In this document: positions 25,123 through 31,888 of the stretch, piece by piece
Numbering within the stretch: position 1 is the stretch's first letter
Layout: the number at the start of each line of letters is the position of its first letter
Source: Flavobacteriales bacterium UBA3477
GTDB taxonomy: Bacteria; Bacteroidota; Bacteroidia; Flavobacteriales; Schleiferiaceae
Direction: 5' to 3'
Length of the DNA: 42,116 nucleotides
NCBI GenBank assembly: GCA_002378005.1
Contig: DFQY01000024.1
Coordinates: 5,032 to 47,147 of the forward strand
The notes under the pieces: generated by a model
Databases searched by the model: none
Told to the model about the DNA's origin: nothing
What the model saw: the letters and a program-made list of their open reading frames with translations, nothing else
Translations under genes and position numbers: made by a program

Positions 25123-25254
25123 ATGCACAAGAAACCTCATTTACCCGAAAAAGTTTGCCCAGTGTGTGAACTACCCTTCTCGTGGCGTAAAAAATGGGGA
25201 AAGAATTGGGGTGAAGTAAAGTATTGCAGCGAGCGATGTCGACGCAATAAATAA
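25123..25254 (+). CDS. DUF2256 family small zinc-ribbon-like protein
   Basis: A 43-residue gene, easily missed by length filters. The protein has two CxxC-like pairs, CPVC (12-15) and CSERC (35-39), around FSWRKKWGKNWGEVKY (19-34), the full DUF2256 signature, so it probably binds one zinc ion. The ATG at 25123 directly abuts the ATG of the divergent TIGR03643 gene (palindrome CATATG at 25120-25125). The stop ends one base before that of the convergent acyl-CoA dehydrogenase gene. Function is unknown; the family tends to travel with TIGR03643 and photolyase genes. Confidence 0.9.
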   Translation: MHKKPHLPEKVCPVCELPFSWRKKWGKNWGEVKYCSERCRRNK

Positions 25255-25255
25255 C

Positions 25256-26407
25256 TTACTTGTACAGGTTTCTTGAAATCACAACCTTCTGAATTTCAGA
25301 GGTTCCCTCTCCAATTGTACACAATTTACAATCTCTGTAGAATTTCTCTACAGGGTAGTCCTTGGTATACCCATAACCGCCAAAAACTTGTACTGCTTCA
25401 TTGGCAACTTCCGTAGAAATTTCAGAGGCATAGAGCTTGGCCATAGCGCTTTCTTGTGTCATCGGTTTGCCTTCTTCCTTCAAGGCAGCAGCATGTCTTG
25501 TCATGAGCTCAGCACCATAAATTTTCGTGGCCATCTCAGCGAGTTTAAAACTCACGCCTTGGAAATGGCGGATTTTTTTCCCGAACTGTTGGCGCTCATT
25601 TGCATAACAAACAGCGGCATTTTTAGCTCCTTTTGCAATACCAATACTCAAGGCTGCAATTGAAATCCTACCGCCGTCAAGGATTTTCATGGCTTGAATA
25701 AAGCCCTCTCCCTTCTGGCCTAGGATATTTTCCTTAGGAATACGGCAATTATCAAAATACAAGGCAGCGGTTTCTGAAGCGCGCATACCTAGCTTGTTTT
25801 CTTTGTTACCCGCAGTAAAACCGGGCGTTCCCTTCTCAACTATGAAAGCGCTCATGCCGTGGTTATCGCCTTTTTCACCTGTGCGTGCCACGACCACGGC
25901 AATTTCAGATGAGATGGCGTGGGTAATCCAGTTTTTGGAGCCGTTTAAGACCCAATGATCACCGTCGAGAACTGCAGTCGTGTCCATTCCCCCGGCATCA
26001 GATCCGGTTCCGGTCTCCGTCAGTCCCCAGGCACCAATCCACTCCGCAATGGCTAATTTCGGCAGCCACTTCTGCTTCTGCTCTTCCGTACCAAATTGCA
26101 GGATGTGTCCTGTACACAAACTGTTGTGTGCGGCAACGCTCAATCCAATAGAGCCGCATACCTGTGCGATTTCATCGATGATCGTGATGTACTCTTGATA
26201 ACCAAGGCCGGCTCCGCCATAGGTTTCTGGGACAAGGACACCCATAAAGCCAAGTTGACCCATTTCTCTGAACAAATCCACTGGAAAATGTTGCGCCTCA
26301 TCCCACTCCATAACGTGAGGTTTGATTCTAGTGGCAGCAAAATTTTGTGCAGTTTGACGGATCATTTCCAGCGTTTCCTGCTGGGCATCAGAAAGATTGA
26401 TTCTCAT
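25256..26407 (-). CDS. Acyl-CoA dehydrogenase
   Basis: A 383-residue FAD-dependent dehydrogenase of the short/medium-chain type. The start at 26407 (MRINLSDAQQ) is chosen because family members begin with this segment. Recognisable parts are LVPETYGGAGLGYQEY, the FAD/substrate stretch WGLTETGTGSDAGGMDT, GSKNWITHA, and near the C-terminus GGYGYTKDYPVEKFYRDCK followed by GEGTSEIQ, where the Glu of EGT is the catalytic base. It oxidises acyl-CoA to trans-2-enoyl-CoA in fatty-acid or branched-chain amino-acid breakdown. No beta-oxidation partners are adjacent. Confidence 0.94.
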   Translation of the reverse strand: MRINLSDAQQETLEMIRQTAQNFAATRIKPHVMEWDEAQHFPVDLFREMGQLGFMGVLVPETYGGAGLGYQEYITIIDEIAQVCGSIGLSVAAHNSLCTGHILQFGTEEQKQKWLPKLAIAEWIGAWGLTETGTGSDAGGMDTTAVLDGDHWVLNGSKNWITHAISSEIAVVVARTGEKGDNHGMSAFIVEKGTPGFTAGNKENKLGMRASETAALYFDNCRIPKENILGQKGEGFIQAMKILDGGRISIAALSIGIAKGAKNAAVCYANERQQFGKKIRHFQGVSFKLAEMATKIYGAELMTRHAAALKEEGKPMTQESAMAKLYASEISTEVANEAVQVFGGYGYTKDYPVEKFYRDCKLCTIGEGTSEIQKVVISRNLYK

Positions 26408-26443
26408 AGTTGGTTGTGATAGGTTGCGTCTCAAGATAACAAA

Positions 26444-26480
26444 GAAGCCCGCATTGTGTTTGCGGGCTTCAAAGTTTTTT
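26444..26480. terminator. Intrinsic terminator between ettA and the acyl-CoA dehydrogenase gene
   Basis: Perfect 10-bp stem GAAGCCCGCA (26444-26453) / TGCGGGCTTC (26461-26470), 7-base loop. The plus strand has a six-T tract at 26475-26480; the minus strand, where ettA would end, has only a T-rich TTTGTTATCTT. It lies 26 bases past the ettA stop. Confidence 0.7.
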
Positions 26481-26495
26481 CCAGGTCCAATTCCC

Positions 26496-28193
26496 TTAGT
26501 CGTTTTTCATCAACTTCTTGTATTTGAATCGGGTCGGTTCTGAGCGTCCCAAACGCTTTAGCTTGTTCTCTTCGTATTCCGAGAACGAGCCTTCGAACGA
26601 ATAGACTTGTGAGTCACCTTCAAAGGCCAAAATATGAGTACATACTCGGTCCAAGAACCAGCGGTCGTGCGAGATAATTACGGCACATCCTGCGAAGTTT
26701 TCTAACGCTTCTTCCAAAGCCCGTAATGTATTGATATCCAAATCATTGGTAGGCTCATCTAAAAGCAACACATTACCACCTTCTTTGAGCGCCATAGCCA
26801 GGTGCAAACGGTTGCGTTCACCCCCAGAAAGTACGCCGACCTTTTTCCCTTGATCGCCGCCGGCAAAGTTGAATCTACTTAGGTATGCACGTGCGTTTGT
26901 ACGCTGATTTCCGAGCATGACTTCCTCTGTTCCATCGCCAACAACTTCGAAGATGGTTTTCTCAGGATTCATCTTCTCGTGGCTCTGATCAACATAGGAT
27001 ATTTTGACCGTATCCCCAACGTCGAAGCTTCCGCCATCCGGTTGTAATTGGTCCATGATCATTTTAAAAATCGTCGTCTTACCGGCTCCGTTTGGACCGA
27101 TAATTCCTACAATTCCGGCAGGTGGAAGAGTGAAGTTCAAATCATCGTAAAGCAGCTTCTCTCCGAAGGCCTTACGCACGTTTTTTGCGTTGATCACGTT
27201 CGTTCCTAATCGCGGCCCGGCAGGTATGAAGATTTCCAACTTGCTTTCCTTCTCTTTGTCCTCTTGAGCAAGCATGGCTTCGTAGTTGTTCAAACGAGCT
27301 TTACTCTTGCTTTGACGGCCTTTTGGATTCATGCGAACCCACTCCAGCTCTCGCTCGAGTGTTTTGCGACGCTTTGAGGCTTGCTTTTCTTCTTGGGCCA
27401 AACGCTTAGTTTTTTGATCCAACCAAGAGCTATAATTCCCCTTCCATGGAATGCCTTCTCCACGATCGAGTTCAAGGATCCAACCCGCGACATTATCCAA
27501 GAAGTAGCGATCGTGCGTTACTGCGATTACGGTCCCTTTGTATTGCTGTAAATGCTGCTCTAACCAAAGGATGCTCTCAGCGTCCAAGTGGTTGGTAGGC
27601 TCATCTAACAAAAGAACGTCCGGAGTTTGGATCAATAGGCGACATAGGGCGACGCGGCGCGCTTCCCCACCGGAGAGGTTATCGACTAATTGGTCCGCAG
27701 GTGGACAATTAAGGGCATCCATTGCACGGCTCAACATAGTATCTAGTTCCCACGCGTTGGTCGAATCAATTTTATCTTGAAGCTCAGCCTGGCGCGCCAT
27801 CAGGGCATCCATTTTATCTGGATTCTCATAGACCTCTGGCAAACCGAATTGGTCGTTGATGCTATTGTATTCCTCCAAAACGGCCACAGTTTCAGCAGCG
27901 CCTTCTTTTACGATGTCTATCACGGTTTTTCCGGCTTCTAACTGAGGCTCCTGTTCCAAATATCCGACGGTGTAGCCGGGGGCGAACACCACATCTCCTT
28001 GGTAGCTCTTCTCTACACCTGCGATGATTTTTAAAAGTGTGGATTTACCTGAACCGTTTAAACCTAAGATGCCTATTTTGGCTCCATAGAAAAAAGAAAG
28101 GTAGATGTCCTTGAGAATGGCCTTGTTATTGTGTGGCAAGATCTTACTTACTCTGGACATCGAAAAAATGACCTTCTGACCGTCGTCTGACAT
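26496..28193 (-). CDS. ettA: Energy-dependent translational throttle protein EttA (ABC-F ATPase)
   Basis: A 565-residue ABC-F protein with two ATPase domains and no membrane segments. Domain 1 has Walker A GLNGSGKS (44-51), signature LSGGEARR and Walker B LLLDEPTNHLD. The linker that reaches the ribosomal P site includes WVRMNPKGRQSKSKARLNNYE, the EttA-type P-site motif. Domain 2 has GPNGAGKTT, LSGGERNR and LLLDEPTNDLD. EttA binds the ribosomal E site and gates the first peptide bond according to ATP/ADP level. The start MSDDGQKVIFSMSRVSK agrees with the family. Its start codon lies only 7 bases from the ATG of the divergent gene. Confidence 0.95.
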   Translation of the reverse strand: MSDDGQKVIFSMSRVSKILPHNNKAILKDIYLSFFYGAKIGILGLNGSGKSTLLKIIAGVEKSYQGDVVFAPGYTVGYLEQEPQLEAGKTVIDIVKEGAAETVAVLEEYNSINDQFGLPEVYENPDKMDALMARQAELQDKIDSTNAWELDTMLSRAMDALNCPPADQLVDNLSGGEARRVALCRLLIQTPDVLLLDEPTNHLDAESILWLEQHLQQYKGTVIAVTHDRYFLDNVAGWILELDRGEGIPWKGNYSSWLDQKTKRLAQEEKQASKRRKTLERELEWVRMNPKGRQSKSKARLNNYEAMLAQEDKEKESKLEIFIPAGPRLGTNVINAKNVRKAFGEKLLYDDLNFTLPPAGIVGIIGPNGAGKTTIFKMIMDQLQPDGGSFDVGDTVKISYVDQSHEKMNPEKTIFEVVGDGTEEVMLGNQRTNARAYLSRFNFAGGDQGKKVGVLSGGERNRLHLAMALKEGGNVLLLDEPTNDLDINTLRALEEALENFAGCAVIISHDRWFLDRVCTHILAFEGDSQVYSFEGSFSEYEENKLKRLGRSEPTRFKYKKLMKND

Positions 28194-28200
28194 GAGATTA

Positions 28201-28956
28201 ATGGATTATAAAAAGTTTGTATTTGCTGTTGTTCTGGCCTTGGGGTGCATGCCCCGTTCAGCCGTAGCCCAAAGTTACGTATTGAAAGGCACTGTTGTAG
28301 ACCGCGATTCATCTTTTGCAGTGCCCAATTCTTATGTGGTCAACAACAAAACCTATTTCGGAACCGTATCCAATGGAATAGGGTATTTCGAAATCCCAGT
28401 ATCCATGGGAGATACGTTGGTAATTTCTAATGTGGGATACCAATTTTATTACCTCGCCATAGATAGCGCATTAGTCAGTGGAATTAGGAAGGAATCGCTG
28501 ATAAAATTGGTCCCTCGAAACTACCTTCTGGACGAAGTGAGCATTTACGCCATCACCTCGAACAACCCGAGGACCATGCCCAAAAGCGAGCCTAGAGTAC
28601 CGCGAAACGAGGACATTCGCATGCCACAGGCCGTGGCTCCTACCCTCGACAACCCGCTCGATCTACTGTACTATAGCTTCGGAAAACGCCCGAAACAACT
28701 GCAGGCCCTGCGCCAATTACAACGTGAAGATTACTACCGCCAAATGCTCGAGGAGGGCAGCAATCGCCGGATAATCGAAGAATTGACAGGCATTCCGAAA
28801 GCGGAGATGGAGGCCTTCATGTTCTATTGCAAATATTCCGAAACCGAAATTCGCACCTTCAACGATTACCAATTCCTCGTGTCCCTGCTCAATTGTTACG
28901 AAGAATACGAGCGCGAGAAGGAGCAACAGGAGGCCTTGGAGAAATACGGACGCTGA
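28201..28956 (+). CDS. Secreted protein with CarboxypepD_reg-like domain
   Basis: A 251-residue protein starting at the ATG at 28201, which gives a clean signal peptide (MDYKKFVFAVVLALGCMPRSAVAQ); an ATG at 28192 would add three residues and overlap ettA. Residues about 25-100 form a carboxypeptidase regulatory-like beta-sandwich (VLKGTVVDRDSSFAVPNSYV, GIGYFEIPVSMGDTLVISNVGY), as at the N-terminus of TonB-dependent receptors but here on its own. The C-terminal half is helical and charged (REDYYRQMLEEGSNRRIIEELTG) with no recognised domain. It is probably periplasmic. Its stop overlaps the methyltransferase start by one base (TGATG). Confidence 0.8.
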   Translation: MDYKKFVFAVVLALGCMPRSAVAQSYVLKGTVVDRDSSFAVPNSYVVNNKTYFGTVSNGIGYFEIPVSMGDTLVISNVGYQFYYLAIDSALVSGIRKESLIKLVPRNYLLDEVSIYAITSNNPRTMPKSEPRVPRNEDIRMPQAVAPTLDNPLDLLYYSFGKRPKQLQALRQLQREDYYRQMLEEGSNRRIIEELTGIPKAEMEAFMFYCKYSETEIRTFNDYQFLVSLLNCYEEYEREKEQQEALEKYGR

Positions 28957-29747
28957 TGAAAGAGTACCTCGACATCAACCGCAAGCTTTGGGACCATTGG
29001 GCGGACTTACATCCCCGATCGGAATTCTACGATGCTGATGCGTTTCGCGAGAATCCCATGACCTTGCACGAAATTGAGATGGGGTTGTTGCCGGAATTGG
29101 CCGGGAAAAAGGTCCTGCACATGCAATGCCATTTTGGACAGGATACACTTTCGTTCAAGACCTTGGGTGCCGCCGAGGTTTGGGGGCTGGATTTCAGTCC
29201 TGTCGCACTTCGCGAGGCGGCCGCTCTGGCGCAGGATTTGGATATAGAAGCGAATTGGGTATTGGCTAATGCCACTGAGATTCAAGAGGATTTGGTGGGC
29301 CAATTCGATCTTGTATTTGCCTCCTATGGCGTATTAGGCTGGCATCCGGATATTAGGCCGTGGATGGACGCAGCATTCTCTTATTTAAAGCCAGGCGGTG
29401 AGCTCATCATGGCAGACTTCCACCCTGTCCTTTGGATTCTCGATGAGAATTTCCAGCATATCGCCTACCCCTATTTCAACACCGGGGTCATTGAAGAGGA
29501 GCGCGAAGGGAGCTACGCTTCGCCGGAAGCCAAACGCATGAAGAACCAAACCTGGAACCACCCCATCAGCGATATCGTGCTGCCCATTGTGGAGCACCCC
29601 GAGCGAGATTTGGTGTATTTTGGAGAAACGAATTGGAGCCCCTATGCCCTCTTCGAATCTACCTCTCCATCACCGGGTCGCTATCAAATCAAGGGTCGCG
29701 AAGGCCTATTCCCATTGGTCTATTCGCTAAAGGCACGCAAACTGTGA
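28956..29747 (+). CDS. Class I SAM-dependent methyltransferase
   Basis: A 263-residue methyltransferase. The start at 28956 is chosen because it overlaps the preceding stop by one base and begins with the conserved MKEYLDINRKLWDHW; longer readings would run through the upstream gene. Motif I is VLHMQCHFGQDTLS (about 50-63), in which the usual GxGxG is replaced by CHFGQD, a known variant of this subfamily. The acidic motif II is GLDFS, and motif IV is FDLVFASYGVLGWHPD, followed by LKPGGELIMADFHP. It is cytoplasmic; the substrate is unknown, with small molecules more likely than nucleic acids. Confidence 0.85.
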   Translation: MKEYLDINRKLWDHWADLHPRSEFYDADAFRENPMTLHEIEMGLLPELAGKKVLHMQCHFGQDTLSFKTLGAAEVWGLDFSPVALREAAALAQDLDIEANWVLANATEIQEDLVGQFDLVFASYGVLGWHPDIRPWMDAAFSYLKPGGELIMADFHPVLWILDENFQHIAYPYFNTGVIEEEREGSYASPEAKRMKNQTWNHPISDIVLPIVEHPERDLVYFGETNWSPYALFESTSPSPGRYQIKGREGLFPLVYSLKARKL

Positions 29748-29809
29748 CCTAAATTCCGCTCGAGGCGGGACCAATTATCGTACTTTGATTCAACCAAAAT
29801 CAAAACATC

Positions 29810-30238
29810 ATGAAAACAATAGTTTCCTACCTCACCACCGCCTTGGTATTATTGGCGATGTCCGTCCCCACCACAATACACGCACAGACAGAACACCAGC
29901 TGGTGGTGCAGATGGTCGACAATAACCCCAAAGTTCAAAAAGGGCTCATCAAGCAGCTTAACAATCTCAAAGACGGATACGGCAACACCATCACCATTGA
30001 GGTAGTCTGCCATGGACCGGGCTTAGACCTCCTACACAAAGAGCGCACGGAATACCGGGAAGAACTACTGGCCCTGAAAGAACGAGGGATCATCTTCTTG
30101 GCGTGCGAGAATACTCTTAAAGGTCGGGACATCCCTCGTGATGCCATCATGGAAGAATTTGAATTTGTTCCCATGGGCATCGGTGAAGTCATGGAAAAAC
30201 AAGAGCAAGGCTGGTCCTACGTAAAAGGCGGGATGTAA
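29810..30238 (+). CDS. Secreted DsrE-family protein
   Basis: A 142-residue protein with a signal peptide (about 1-25, ending HAQ). The mature part has the DsrE/DsrF-like alpha/beta fold: LVVQMVDNNPKVQKGLIKQLNNL, a strand-loop TIEVVCHGPGLDLLH with one cysteine, and GIIFLACENTLKG with a second cysteine. Secreted DsrE proteins are frequent in Bacteroidota; a sulfur-carrier or redox role is possible but not shown. It stands alone, followed by a strong bidirectional terminator shared with the convergent desaturase gene. Confidence 0.85.
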   Translation: MKTIVSYLTTALVLLAMSVPTTIHAQTEHQLVVQMVDNNPKVQKGLIKQLNNLKDGYGNTITIEVVCHGPGLDLLHKERTEYREELLALKERGIIFLACENTLKGRDIPRDAIMEEFEFVPMGIGEVMEKQEQGWSYVKGGM

Positions 30239-30293
30239 GACTGAGGGTGAGCGAAATATTCCCTACTGAGCTTTTCCAAAAATGAATAAACGA

Positions 30294-30318
30294 AAAACCC
30301 GCGCTCCGCGCGGGTTTT
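30294..30318. terminator. Bidirectional intrinsic terminator
   Basis: Stem CCCGCGC (30298-30304) / GCGCGGG (30308-30314), loop TCC, flanked by AAAA (30294-30297) and TTTT (30315-30318). It serves the DsrE gene on the plus strand and the CarF-like gene on the minus strand, which end on either side. Confidence 0.85.
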
Positions 30319-30321
30319 ATT

Positions 30322-30870
30322 TTAGTCGATTCTATCAGTGGTATAGATTCCGAAGGTGGCAAAGAATCTTTCAATGCCGAACCAAAACCCTATGCGATCT
30401 AACATTGGATTAAGCCAAGGTGTGTACGTACAATAACTGCGCGTTTCAGGTTTTGTGTGATGTTGCGCATGATCATGTGGTCGTTGGATGATTCCGATCT
30501 TTTGTAACCAATTAATCAAAGCGGGCTTCTCGTTTGGAAACTTATGGGCCCATTGGTGCACAATATTCGCATTCGCCCCAAGTATCCCGATAAACCACCA
30601 TTGCCAGCTCACCGCTCCAGTTATTAAATACACACCTGTCAACATGGCTCCTACACCTACCCATCCACTCTTACATAGATACCAATAACTACGCGTAGTC
30701 ATTCGGCGGGGGTTCTCGTGATGCCAAGTATTAATCTCAATAATGGCCTTGCCCACGAGCGGCATATCTTCTTTACCATAACGGTCCATCCAGAAGTGAA
30801 CGACACCGGTTAAAAAATCCAGTAGCAAGTACAGTCCCACTACTTGTAATGCGATAATAGCAACAATCAT
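30322..30870 (-). CDS. CarF/TMEM189-type lipid desaturase (probable plasmanylethanolamine desaturase)
   Basis: A 182-residue membrane protein of the lipid desaturase (Kua/TMEM189/CarF) family. The conserved histidines and their spacing are present: H25 (GVVHFWMDRYG), H50-H51 (NTWHHENP), H105 and H109 (VHQWAHKF), H134, H137 and H138 (HAQHH). YTPWLNPMLDRIGFW matches the conserved C-terminal block. CarF of Myxococcus and human TMEM189 make the vinyl-ether bond of plasmalogens using oxygen and a di-iron centre; plant relatives desaturate phosphatidylglycerol acyl chains. The sequence does not tell which lipid is used here. It is a single-gene unit, convergent with the DsrE gene. Confidence 0.88.
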   Translation of the reverse strand: MIVAIIALQVVGLYLLLDFLTGVVHFWMDRYGKEDMPLVGKAIIEINTWHHENPRRMTTRSYWYLCKSGWVGVGAMLTGVYLITGAVSWQWWFIGILGANANIVHQWAHKFPNEKPALINWLQKIGIIQRPHDHAQHHTKPETRSYCTYTPWLNPMLDRIGFWFGIERFFATFGIYTTDRID

Positions 30871-31036
30871 AATTAAAATGGTTTATTCTAAAATATCGAC
30901 TTGGGGCCTGTGAGAAATACCCAAACAATTCAAATAGAAGCGATTATACAATCGGCATCCTTAATTACTGATCTAAAGTCATTCACTGTGTTTCGTTTTT
31001 GAGACAGAATTTTCAAACAACGACATCCAGAGAAAA

Positions 31037-31071
31037 AAATATAGTACTTGGTATTGCATAGTACTATATTT
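31037..31071. promoter_or_regulatory. Dyad operator, probable PadR binding site
   Basis: Perfect 11-bp inverted repeat AAATATAGTAC (31037-31047) / GTACTATATTT (31061-31071) around a 13-base spacer. It covers the TTG element of the promoter for an operon that encodes a PadR regulator, so autorepression by PadR is the natural reading. The regulator assignment is inference. Confidence 0.7.
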
Positions 31072-31085
31072 ATTACATATCTTTG
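31054..31085 (+). promoter_or_regulatory. Bacteroidota-type promoter of the PadR-PspC operon
   Basis: TTG (31054-31056), a 21-nt spacer, then a perfect TATCTTTG (31078-31085). Transcription would begin near 31092, about 13 bases before the first gene's ATG at 31105. This lies in a 234-base gap (30871-31104), the longest in the window; the rest of that gap shows nothing else I can support. Confidence 0.7.
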
Positions 31086-31104
31086 TCACAAATAAAATTG
31101 GACC

Positions 31105-31563
31105 ATGAAAAAAACCCTTTTCCTACTTCTATTCCCGATGGCTATAATGGCCCAACCCAAAGGTTTGGCAGATGACCTTTACGAGAAATACGAGCCTAAA
31201 CCGTATATCGGAGGCTTTAGCTTTGGCGGCTCTCTGCTCAGCGCCCTACCCCTTGATATAGATTTCGCTAACGGTGATCTTGAACGCACCCTTAATGGTG
31301 AAATAAAGCGTGTACAGTGGCTTAGAGTATCCGACGACCGTTATCGCAAAGAAGTGACCAAAGACTGGCAGAAATTCTTAGACCGTGCAGGTTATAAAAA
31401 AGTAGAACTGGAAGAGGATAATGGCGAAGTACATTATTTGTACTTCCGAGGAAGCCGCACCAGATTTGATGAGGCTCACTTCCTAGTGACTGAGGAGAGC
31501 AATACCATTTTGATCACCTTCTACGGAGACTTCACCCTAAGCAAGACCCTGCATGAAGATTGA
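31105..31563 (+). CDS. Small secreted protein of unknown function in PadR-PspC operon
   Basis: A 152-residue protein with a signal peptide (MKKTLFLLLFPMAIMAQ). The mature part has a pattern loosely like DUF4252 proteins: a strand ending IKRVQWLRVSDD, a helix with EVTKDWQKFLDRAGY, a strand with VHYLYFRGS, and a final strand pair ILITFYGDF. I do not assign it firmly. It is first in an operon with a padR gene (11-base overlap) and a pspC gene, downstream of a dyad-covered promoter, so it is likely part of an envelope stress response. Confidence 0.7.
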   Translation: MKKTLFLLLFPMAIMAQPKGLADDLYEKYEPKPYIGGFSFGGSLLSALPLDIDFANGDLERTLNGEIKRVQWLRVSDDRYRKEVTKDWQKFLDRAGYKKVELEEDNGEVHYLYFRGSRTRFDEAHFLVTEESNTILITFYGDFTLSKTLHED

Positions 31564-31882
31564 GAATACCAAAGCACAGATGCGCAAGGGCGTCCTGGAG
31601 TATTGCATTTTAGGGATACTCAGTAACGGTGATGCCTATGCCTCTGATATCATTGAGCATTTGAAGAAGGCGGAACTTATCGTTGTGGAGGGAACCTTAT
31701 ATCCTCTTTTAACCCGATTAAAAAACGCTGGACTCCTCGAGTACCGCTGGGAAGAAAGTACTTCGGGACCACCGCGCAAATACTACTCTCTTTCTACCGA
31801 AGGCAAGGCATTTCAAAAGGAGCTCAAAAGCACCTGGGATGCCCTACAAAAAGCCGTTGAACACATTACTACCTCGAAATAA
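31553..31882 (+). CDS. PadR-family transcriptional regulator
   Basis: A 109-residue winged-helix regulator of the short PadR type: MRKGVLEYCILGIL (10-23), the recognition region GDAYASDIIEHLKKAELIVVEGTLYPLLTRLKNAGLL and the wing RWEESTSGPPRKYYSLSTEGK. The C-terminal helix (about 85-107) would mediate dimers. Such proteins usually repress their own operon. Its start overlaps the upstream gene by 11 bases, and the pspC gene follows after 6 bases. The dyad at 31037-31071 is the probable binding site. Confidence 0.92.
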   Translation: MKIENTKAQMRKGVLEYCILGILSNGDAYASDIIEHLKKAELIVVEGTLYPLLTRLKNAGLLEYRWEESTSGPPRKYYSLSTEGKAFQKELKSTWDALQKAVEHITTSK

Positions 31883-31888
31883 CGCCCC

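Noticed and set aside
29770..29790. Possible -7 element upstream of the DsrE gene (TACTTTG)
   Set aside because: It is one base too short for TAnnTTTG and has no TTG at the right distance.
30941..30954. Short inverted repeat CGATT-ATAC-AATCG upstream of the CarF-like gene
   Set aside because: Five-base arms are expected by chance at this density, and no promoter element is aligned with it.
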